From the NCBI GenBank assembly GCA_041497605.1, contig JBGQGW010000157.1:1-9836 (forward strand): 9,836 nt of DNA, written 5' to 3'. Origin of the DNA: JBGPTK01 sp041497605 (lineage in GTDB: Bacteria; Acidobacteriota; Terriglobia; Acidiferrales; UBA7541). Shown here in pieces: positions 1 to 5,061 of the stretch. Under the pieces are notes generated by a model. That model saw only the letters and a list, made by a program, of their open reading frames with translations. It was not told the DNA's origin and did no database searches. How positions within the stretch are numbered: the first letter of the stretch is position 1; the number at the start of each line of letters is the position of its first letter. The position numbers and the translations under genes are program-made.

Positions 1-467
1 GGCTCTTCCATCGAAATCGCCCAATAGGCTCCTCCGGGCAGATGAACCACCATCGCCGTGGCGCTTTCCCGGGTGGTTGGATTCTCGAAAATGAATTTCT
101 TTGCCGACCATGGCTTGGATAACTCATCGGTGGTGGCCACCGGTCCCGGCCCAATCGGCAATCTAGCCACCGGCGCTGCCGGAAGGGGCGCCGTGGCCGG
201 CAAATCGACCGCCGGGGCAGCCGATGCGCTGGCAGGTTTCGAAGGCCGGGCGCTCCACAAAGCAACCGCCAGGCCCAGCACTACCACTGCCGAAGCGCCG
301 GCAATCCAAGGAACTGGCAACGCTCGGGCACCAGATTGTCGCGCCGGGTTGAACACAGTCTCGGGCTGCGCCGGCGCCGGTTCGGCAGACTTCGGCTTCG
401 CGCTCAGCCCCGGGATGTGGGGCTGCGCGGGCTTAAAGAGATCGTGTTTTACAGGCGCGTCGGGCAT
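1..467 (-). CDS. Membrane-anchored Pro/Ala-rich hypothetical protein (3' end outside window)
   Basis: The reading frame is open from an ATG at 467 down to the window edge, giving about 155 residues and no stop, so the C-terminus is missing. Seen: a hydrophilic N-terminus rich in Pro, Ala and Lys (residues 1-49), one hydrophobic segment at about 50-71 (good for a single membrane span), a second Ala/Pro linker (about 72-110), and the start of what looks like a folded domain from about 115. No signal peptidase site is evident, so a single-pass anchor with the C-terminal domain outside the cytoplasm is likely. There is no convincing Shine-Dalgarno before the ATG; the frame is open upstream to a TAA near 545, so a non-ATG start cannot be excluded. 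A weak promoter-like pair (TTGATT, 17 bases, TAAGCT) lies at about 503-531 on the minus strand. I do not recognise the family. The opposite-strand ORF here is low-complexity and looks like a shadow. Confidence 0.65.
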   Translation of the reverse strand, partial: MPDAPVKHDLFKPAQPHIPGLSAKPKSAEPAPAQPETVFNPARQSGARALPVPWIAGASAVVVLGLAVALWSARPSKPASASAAPAVDLPATAPLPAAPVARLPIGPGPVATTDELSKPWSAKKFIFENPTTRESATAMVVHLPGGAYWAISMEE

Positions 468-580
468 AGTCGCGAATTGACCGGTACTTAGACGAATTCT
501 CAGCTTAAAGCGCGGTCGTGCAGAAATCAAGAGTACTGAAGTTTACCGGGCTAACGCTTTCGCATGCCTTCCCAAGAGAC

Positions 581-949
581 TCAATCGGCTTCCTTTAGCG
601 GGGACGGGGATTCGACCTTTTCGATGAATTGAACAGAGTGATGGCGGATATATTCCTGTAGATTGGTCAGGCACAGGAGCAAATCCAAAATGCGGTCTTG
701 CTCGTCCGGTCCATGCTGATCCGGGCGGATCGCCAAAGCTACCGCCGCGTGCTGGGCATCAGAGAGCAGCCAATCCACTGTTTTCGAGTCGAGCGGAAGC
801 GCTTGCTGGCACCGTTCGAGCGCCTGTGAGGCGCGATTAGAACTCTGTTCGAGGAAATGATCGAGACAAAGAAAATCGGCCGCCAGGATTGGCACAACCC
901 CGTTTTCGCACCCTTCCATGCGGCAATGACGCTGGGAGGCCTTTGCCAT
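581..949 (-). CDS. Small Cys/His protein, possible zinc-binding, function unknown
   Basis: A 122-residue protein. The frame stays open upstream to 1123, but I chose the ATG at 949 because a G-rich stretch (GGGGGTGGG) sits about 6 bases before it and because the extension is Pro/Ser/Thr-rich and unconvincing. Near the N-terminus Cys9, Cys14, Cys28 and His31 form a C-x4-C-x13-C-x2-H arrangement that could bind one metal ion, in the style of a short treble-clef or zinc ribbon. The rest (about 40-110) is rich in Leu, Gln and Ala with few helix breakers, so it is probably an alpha-helical bundle. There is no signal peptide or membrane span, so it is probably cytoplasmic. It lies 113 bases upstream of the membrane-anchored gene on the same strand, so the two may be co-transcribed. 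Metal binding is inferred from cysteine spacing alone. I do not recognise a named family. Confidence 0.7.
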   Translation of the reverse strand: MAKASQRHCRMEGCENGVVPILAADFLCLDHFLEQSSNRASQALERCQQALPLDSKTVDWLLSDAQHAAVALAIRPDQHGPDEQDRILDLLLCLTNLQEYIRHHSVQFIEKVESPSPLKEAD

Positions 950-1125
950 CGAATTCCCACCCCCGGAAAACTCCGCCGCTTGTATTGCAGTCTGCGTGCC
1001 AATCGTTTTCAGGGCCGCGAATGTTGGGGAGATGGAAGTTAATTGAATCGATCTCGCGGAGATTGGTACTTGGCTGCCAGGGAAAGGGTAGAAAACTCCC
1101 GGAGTGGGAATTGTCGAAGGCAAGC

Positions 1126-1161
1126 AAAAAAAGATGCCCCGAGGCTTTCACCTCGGGGCAT
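1126..1161 (-). terminator. Intrinsic terminator of the DUF4097-type gene
   Basis: An 11-bp perfect stem (1134-1144 with 1151-1161, core GCCCCGAGG) closes a 6-base loop. On the minus strand it is followed by one C and then seven T residues (1126-1132). It begins 17 bases past the stop codon of the minus-strand gene ending at 1179, which is the expected place for that gene's rho-independent terminator. It also separates that gene from the one starting at 949. Confidence 0.9.
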
Positions 1162-1178
1162 TCAACGAGAACTCACGT

Positions 1179-2177
1179 CTATTGAATGTAGACGTTTCCA
1201 GAGCTGGTGCTCAAGTCGAGCATTGCGCCGCCGCCTCGCACCTTCCCGCGCAATTCGCGCGGGCTAATCGTCCCTTGCACGGTGATCGGCAAATTGCTCT
1301 CGATCCGCCCTGAATTGGTATGCGCATCAATCTCGTAGCCGGCTTGGTCCGGAACATGCACGCGCACGCTCCCTGACGCAGTGTGGAACCGCCAGCGTCC
1401 GGAAGGCTCACCCTCCGCCGTGATGCTCCCGCTCCCCGTGGTAGCGCTGGCAGAGCCCTTCACACCATTCATCTCGATGCTGCCGGACCCCGTCTCCACC
1501 TCGACATCACCCGCCGCCGTCTGTTCCAATTTGACACTGCCGCTGCCCGTAGAAGCCTTCAACCCACCGGCGATGCCGAGGGCGCGGATCGATCCGCTGC
1601 CGGTGGACGTCCTGGCATTGCCTCGAACGCTGCGCAGCTCGATGCTTCCCGATCCCGTGTGGGCGGTAACTTCCGCACCAACATTTGAAATCTGCAGGCT
1701 GCCCGAGCCCGAGGTTGCTTCGACCGGCCCATTCACGCCATCGAGCGATTGGCTTCCGGAGCCCGTGGCGGTCCGCGACTTAGTGGCCGCCGGCACCACC
1801 AGTTCATAGCTGATGGAGATATTGCGCATCATTTCGTGGTCGTCGAAGTGGCCGATGCGGATCGTATTGCCGGCTTGCTCGATGGGAGGATGGGCTTCGA
1901 TGGCATGCACCCGATCTTCGAGATCGCGGTCGCTCAGATGCCAGCCATCGTTGCTGCGAATCGTCCCGTGGATTTGCACGGAATCGGAACTGCCGGTCCG
2001 CATCGAAATTGACCCCGAGCCGGTCTCAACATTCAGCTCCACAGGACCGATCACCTTCAGAGTGCGTTCAAAATGGCCTTCTACAACCGCGCGGGCAGGC
2101 GTAGCAGCCATTGTCCCTGCAGCCATACCCAAGATCGTCGCTACCAGGATAGGGAGCCAATTCAGTCGAGCTTTCAT
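1179..2177 (-). CDS. Secreted DUF4097-type repeat protein (beta-solenoid, putative adhesin-like)
   Basis: A 332-residue exported protein. The frame extends upstream to 2360, but the ATG at 2177 is strongly preferred: a GGAGG lies 8 bases before it, and it opens a classic signal peptide (Lys/Arg start, hydrophobic core about 7-24, Ala-rich cleavage region near residue 30). The body carries a regular Gly-Ser motif, T-G-S-G-S-[IVLQ], beginning at residues 138, 156, 174, 192, 210, 229 and 247, with a divergent copy (TASGS) at 266 and outlying copies at 52 and about 287. The 18-19 residue spacing matches one turn of a right-handed beta-helix. This pattern is typical of the DUF4097 putative adhesin family (Pfam PF13349). 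The family's biochemical role is not settled; links to envelope stress and ECF sigma factors are common. Location is probably periplasmic or cell surface. It appears monocistronic, with its own promoter and terminator. Confidence 0.92.
   Translation of the reverse strand: MKARLNWLPILVATILGMAAGTMAATPARAVVEGHFERTLKVIGPVELNVETGSGSISMRTGSSDSVQIHGTIRSNDGWHLSDRDLEDRVHAIEAHPPIEQAGNTIRIGHFDDHEMMRNISISYELVVPAATKSRTATGSGSQSLDGVNGPVEATSGSGSLQISNVGAEVTAHTGSGSIELRSVRGNARTSTGSGSIRALGIAGGLKASTGSGSVKLEQTAAGDVEVETGSGSIEMNGVKGSASATTGSGSITAEGEPSGRWRFHTASGSVRVHVPDQAGYEIDAHTNSGRIESNLPITVQGTISPRELRGKVRGGGAMLDLSTSSGNVYIQ
1368..1766 (-). repeat. Degenerate 54-57 bp tandem repeats encoding TGSGS turns
   Basis: These lie inside the DUF4097-type gene. 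Eight successive units of 54 or 57 bases each carry a recognisable Gly-Ser block, visible on the plus strand as recurring variants of CTGCCGCTGCCCGT. Codon usage differs between units, so the DNA copies have diverged while the encoded turn motif stayed the same. This suggests selection on protein structure rather than recent duplication. Confidence 0.75.
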
Positions 2178-2185
2178 CTTCCATG

Positions 2186-2190
2186 CCTCC
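2186..2190 (-). promoter_or_regulatory. Ribosome binding site fixing the DUF4097 gene start
   Basis: GGAGG on the minus strand lies 8 bases before the ATG at 2177. It decides the start in favour of the form with a signal peptide over longer in-frame starts up to 2360. Confidence 0.85.
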
Positions 2191-2225
2191 TCGAGAGTTT
2201 CTGGGACCGGGTCAGCCACCCTTGA

Positions 2226-2253
2226 GATACGCAGAGCCGGTGCCAAAGGTTCA
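2226..2253 (-). promoter_or_regulatory. ECF-sigma-like promoter for the DUF4097-type gene
   Basis: On the minus strand a TGAACC box (2248-2253) is followed after exactly 16 bases by CGTATC (2226-2231). This resembles the TGAAAC-16/17-CGTA arrangement of Bacillus SigW and the GAAC-type -35 boxes of ECF sigma factors in general. It would start transcription about 40 bases before the ATG at 2177, just downstream of a minus-strand terminator. No competing SigA-type promoter was evident. The assignment rests on motif and position only. Confidence 0.5.
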
Positions 2254-2300
2254 GACGCCGGGAGACCGCGAAAAGTCATCCGGAAAGAAAGGGTCTCGAC

Positions 2301-2333
2301 AAAGGAAAAGGGCCGGCGGCAGCCCGCCGGCCC
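2301..2333 (-). terminator. Orphan minus-strand intrinsic terminator
   Basis: A 10-bp perfect GC stem (2310-2319 with 2324-2333, core GGCCGGCGG) closes a 4-base loop. On the minus strand it is followed by TTTTCCTTTG (2300-2309). It points the same way as the downstream DUF4097-type gene and lies upstream of that gene's promoter, so it would block read-through into it. No convincing protein gene precedes it on the minus strand. Confidence 0.6.
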
Positions 2334-2816
2334 CGATCTGGTCTTAACCTGGATTTCCAATTTGAACTTTCCTTACGAACCTTCGGATGTTCGGCCAGAT
2401 GCTTCGGCGGATCTATGCGGTGCCGGTGCCGAGCGGGTAGCACTCCGATTGCAGTTGCAACATCTGGGGCTGAGGGAGGAGGGTCGGAGCAGTGTCTGAG
2501 AAATCGGTTACGCGGTAGCAAGCGGGGCTCGTCAGACGGGCAAAAACGAGCCGTCGGAACCCCGCGATCTCGCTGGGGCCTGCTCTCCTGGCAAATTCGT
2601 TGTGTCGAGGACATGAGAAGCGTACGATGCGCGAGTCTGAGGTCCAAATCGGAACTTCCGGCTATATCTTCAATTCTTAATCGCTCACCAAAAGCGCTGA
2701 GACACCGCCGGAAATCCTCAACCGCACGGATAGGTGGTAGCATGTATTTCCAAAGGCAAGCGCTGTGAACGCTGCTGGCCCGGTTGGCCGAGAAGCTGCT
2801 CTCGGGTGGTGGTGAA
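2334..2816. other. Gene-poor stretch between divergent genes
   Basis: About 480 bases with no protein gene I can support. ORFs here in several frames are Arg/Ser-rich, lack ribosome binding sites and overlap one another. A 16-codon minus-strand ORF (2413-2463) has no Shine-Dalgarno. On the plus strand there are two weak promoter candidates for the gene at 2817: an ECF-like one at 2651-2680, and TTGTGT, 17 bases, TACGAT at 2600-2628. The left border is the orphan terminator, which leaves room for a small minus-strand transcript. Confidence 0.5.
2651..2680 (+). promoter_or_regulatory. Possible SigmaE-like promoter for the Cys-rich secreted protein
   Basis: GGAACTT (2651-2657) equals the -35 consensus of enterobacterial SigmaE. 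TCTTAA follows after 17 bases, which is an approximate match to the -10 TCTGA. The resulting leader would be about 130 bases. This is motif matching only and the long leader weakens it. Confidence 0.22.
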
Positions 2817-3809
2817 ATGGGAAAGCTTTCTCTAACCTTGGCAGTCGGCGTTCTATTGTTGGCTGACGCTCACTCCTGCCTCGCTCAATGGACCAAGACA
2901 ATTAGCTGTCCGATAGACAGGGTCTATCGAGACGAACGCGAGTACGCTGGTAGAGAAGAGTTTTGTGAACACCTGCTTCCGGGTTCGCTCAAGGTAAGAG
3001 ATGGCCCGTATCGATCCTGGTTTAGCGAAGGGCATCCGGGTGAGGAGGGCAATTACAGCGAAGGTCGCAAAGTGGGCTCTTGGACGGAGTGCGATCGCTT
3101 TGACCGCTGCAGGCAAATGGCGTACGAACCAAGCGAGCCGAGCGAAAAGCAGAGGAAAGGCTTCAGGCCAGAAATTCCTCTTACCTATGCTCACGGGAAG
3201 TACGTTTTCGACTTTACGTCGTGTCGAAGCACCTGGGTGACTCAGGCGACGGATCAATCCATCGTGGAGCTGAATATCTACGGGATGGCAGCCTACCGGT
3301 GCCAGATCACTTACATTCCGCAGCACGCTATGCAGAATGGCGGCCAAGGAGAATACTTCTGCAGGATTCCATTCGCCGTAGGCACCAGAGAGCTTCGCTC
3401 GTTGGATCTGGAGCGTGAACTACTGGACTTGGGACTCCCGCAATTCTGCAAGCCCATAAGTACGAGCGGAGAGGCCTTCCTGATACTAAAGAACGGCAGT
3501 GATGTGGCGACAACCGTCGATGTGCAATGTGCCGCTACTGAGCACGATGACGCCGGCCATGAACTCTTGAAGATCAGGCTAAATCAATACGCAGCTGACA
3601 TCCTAAGCAAAGTAGCTAACCAGCAGGGCCCGCTCAAGACATTCATCTGTCCACGCCTCGGTATTGACCAGGTTGACGAAAGGGAAAGAACGGTTGACGG
3701 CAGCGGAAGGACGTTGTTCACCTACGGTCTGAGCGACGATCTAGCGAAGGCCAAGAAGCAGAAAGAGTGCGTCGCCGAGGCGATCGAACTGAAGCCCACC
3801 TGTCGTTGA
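2817..3809 (+). CDS. Cysteine-rich exported protein with MORN/YwqK-like repeat
   Basis: A 330-residue protein and the only plus-strand gene here. An upstream in-frame ATG at 2784 exists, but the ATG at 2817 opens a standard signal peptide (Gly-Lys start, hydrophobic core about 5-16, probable cleavage after Ala23), so I chose it; the preceding GGTGGTGG is only a weak ribosome site. The mature part has 12 cysteines, an even number compatible with up to six disulfides outside the cytoplasm. Residues about 62-90 have the spacing of a MORN-variant repeat (DGPY..W...G....G.Y..G...G.W) as found in YwqK-like proteins. The remainder has no motif I recognise, and no catalytic site is evident. Its DNA appears less GC-rich than secA, which might reflect later acquisition. 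Signal peptide confidence is good; the MORN link is moderate; function is unknown. Confidence 0.8.
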   Translation: MGKLSLTLAVGVLLLADAHSCLAQWTKTISCPIDRVYRDEREYAGREEFCEHLLPGSLKVRDGPYRSWFSEGHPGEEGNYSEGRKVGSWTECDRFDRCRQMAYEPSEPSEKQRKGFRPEIPLTYAHGKYVFDFTSCRSTWVTQATDQSIVELNIYGMAAYRCQITYIPQHAMQNGGQGEYFCRIPFAVGTRELRSLDLERELLDLGLPQFCKPISTSGEAFLILKNGSDVATTVDVQCAATEHDDAGHELLKIRLNQYAADILSKVANQQGPLKTFICPRLGIDQVDERERTVDGSGRTLFTYGLSDDLAKAKKQKECVAEAIELKPTCR

Positions 3810-3958
3810 CACGCGGCCATCACCTCCGGGACAGCCCTAACTATTAAACCTGTCTCTATACTCATTTACTCAAGCAGAGTGCCGCGAGAAATAACTTGCA
3901 TCAGATTCTACATAACTGTGAGTGTTCGGTTTGCTTCGGTTATAACCCTTAGAACCGT

Positions 3959-3992
3959 TGCATCCCGAACCAAGCCGGGTTCTGCGAATGCA
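3959..3992. other. Two-tier inverted repeat after the beta-barrel gene
   Basis: An outer pair TGCAT (3959-3963) with ATGCA (3988-3992) encloses an inner pair GAACC with GGTTC around a 6-base loop. It begins 22 bases past the stop of the minus-strand gene ending at 4015. Neither strand has a T run directly after it, so it is at best a weak terminator or an RNA-end stabilising hairpin. The rest of the 205-base spacer 3810-4014 shows nothing clear. Confidence 0.35.
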
Positions 3993-4014
3993 GACTTAAA
4001 ACTCTCTTGTTGCG

Positions 4015-4587
4015 TTAAAACCGGAGAACGATACCTGCCGAGAGACGGGCATTACTCTGCTTGTTGTTGTTGCCGTCTTTGAACTGCGTCTTGAGGTACT
4101 CGGCCTGAATCGGGCGGATGCCCAGCCAGTGTGTTAGATTGTAATCCACGCCGCCGCCAACGCTGTAGGCGAATTCGCTTTCGGTCCCGGTAGTAATGAG
4201 CGAGTCCGCAATTCGGGCGCCGCCGAATAGAGCCTGGGCAAATGGACTGAAGCGGCGAGTGCGGAAGGTAATTTTCGGTCCCAACATATAAGTAACCATG
4301 CTTGTGTTGACCGACCCGGTAAACCCACTGATCGTGATCGATTGATCGACCCTGTAGCCCCCCAAGTCGCCGACGACACCCAGCCAGCTACTGAAGTTGT
4401 ACGCGATGGAGCCGCTAGCGCCTTTATAGTTCAGCCGGGAATAGCCGGTTCCTCCGAGCCCTATGTTATCGACATTCTGACGGAGGAACGAATAGCCGCC
4501 AAAGAACTCTACCCTCGGATGATCCTGGGCCATCGCGGGTATCGCGAGAGCGAGGAACAAACCGCAAAATAAAGCCAATTTACGCAT
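4015..4587 (-). CDS. Outer-membrane beta-barrel protein (OmpA-like / OMP_b-brl type)
   Basis: A 190-residue protein. The signal peptide is clear: basic start (MRK), hydrophobic core about 4-16, and an Ala-x-Ala cleavage site followed by Gln near residue 20. After it comes a strand opening with a Gly-Gly-Tyr turn (VEFFGGYSF). The rest alternates short amphipathic strands with Gly/Asn/Ser turns, and the chain ends in an aromatic residue (LRF), the usual BAM recognition signature. Length and pattern fit an eight-stranded barrel of the OmpA-transmembrane or 'outer membrane beta-barrel' families that are abundant in Acidobacteriota. It would be exported by SecA/SecYEG and inserted by BAM. The ATG at 4587 has GGAGG 8 bases upstream. 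Function beyond being a surface porin-like or structural barrel cannot be read from the sequence. No OmpA peptidoglycan-binding domain follows, so it is a barrel only. Confidence 0.92.
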   Translation of the reverse strand: MRKLALFCGLFLALAIPAMAQDHPRVEFFGGYSFLRQNVDNIGLGGTGYSRLNYKGASGSIAYNFSSWLGVVGDLGGYRVDQSITISGFTGSVNTSMVTYMLGPKITFRTRRFSPFAQALFGGARIADSLITTGTESEFAYSVGGGVDYNLTHWLGIRPIQAEYLKTQFKDGNNNKQSNARLSAGIVLRF

Positions 4588-4595
4588 TCTCGATT

Positions 4596-4600
4596 CCTCC
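4596..4600 (-). promoter_or_regulatory. Ribosome binding site of the beta-barrel gene
   Basis: GGAGG on the minus strand lies 8 bases before the ATG at 4587. The spacing is the same as for the DUF4097-type gene. Confidence 0.85.
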
Positions 4601-4725
4601 CAAGGTAAGGCTTAGATAAACAGGCTCGCGAAACCAATCGGCCCGTGCCAGTACCCGAAACAGGATAATCAGCTTTGCCAGATCCATTGGCGGGCCCTAA
4701 CAGCATGTCCACAGAGAGCTACATC

Positions 4726-5061
4726 TTAATCGATTACAGAGAATAAGTGCTCTGTTTCCGGGCCATTCCCCCCGACCCATCCTTCGATGCCGGGCAAGCT
4801 TCCTGCGTTGTTCTGGCCAAGGTACACCGCCAGCACGCCACATTTGATCGCGGGCCGGGATTGAGAGCCGGCCACATTAGACTCCCTGTCTCGAACGTTG
4901 ATTACATAAATGCCGGTTCTTGCGCGGTCCACACAGAACGGCCCGTCGCACATCGTAGGAGCGTCTGCCACGACTGTAAAGTGAAGAACAGCTAAAACCG
5001 GCGCATGAGTAACATAGGAAGGCTCTAAGAACAAAAGGTTTATGCGTTCTTTCCACAGCAT
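4726..5061 (-). CDS. Doubtful small hypothetical protein overlapping the 3' end of secA
   Basis: An open frame of 111 codons from an ATG at 5061, inside the last codons of secA; a further in-frame ATG lies at 5088. The part beyond secA reads like protein: balanced charge, hydrophobic stretches (about 18-33 and in the middle), Gly-rich C-terminus. There is no Shine-Dalgarno, no known motif, and third-position GC looks only mildly raised. If real, it would be translationally coupled to secA by a 22-base overlap on the same strand. It could equally be untranslated trailer DNA. No terminator was seen after either secA or this ORF. Confidence 0.28.
   Translation of the reverse strand: MLWKERINLLFLEPSYVTHAPVLAVLHFTVVADAPTMCDGPFCVDRARTGIYVINVRDRESNVAGSQSRPAIKCGVLAVYLGQNNAGSLPGIEGWVGGNGPETEHLFSVID

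Noticed and set aside
58..480. Plus-strand 140-codon ORF at the left end
   Set aside because: Low-complexity Ala/Gly/Thr sequence. The minus strand gives a protein with a clean membrane span and linkers, so this is a shadow.
2178..2360. 61-residue N-terminal extension of the DUF4097-type protein
   Set aside because: It would run through the orphan terminator and ECF-like promoter and would bury the signal peptide. A strong GGAGG supports the ATG at 2177.
2413..2463. 16-codon minus-strand ORF before the orphan terminator
   Set aside because: No Shine-Dalgarno and no recognisable precursor-peptide features; too short to support by itself.
1381..2499. Plus-strand ORFs across the DUF4097-type gene
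   Set aside because: Mirror images of the Gly-Ser repeats (Pro/Leu-rich), without ribosome sites.
3828..3856. GGGACAG/CTGTCTC inverted repeat after the Cys-rich gene as its terminator
   Set aside because: Seven pairs with a wobble, a 15-base loop and no T run; too weak to call.
3940..4000. tRNA-like arms around the GAACC/GGTTC hairpin
   Set aside because: No acceptor stem, no anticodon arm and no T-loop consensus in the right order.
3879..4082. 67-codon plus-strand ORF overlapping the end of the beta-barrel gene
   Set aside because: No ribosome site, and it overlaps a confident gene on the other strand.
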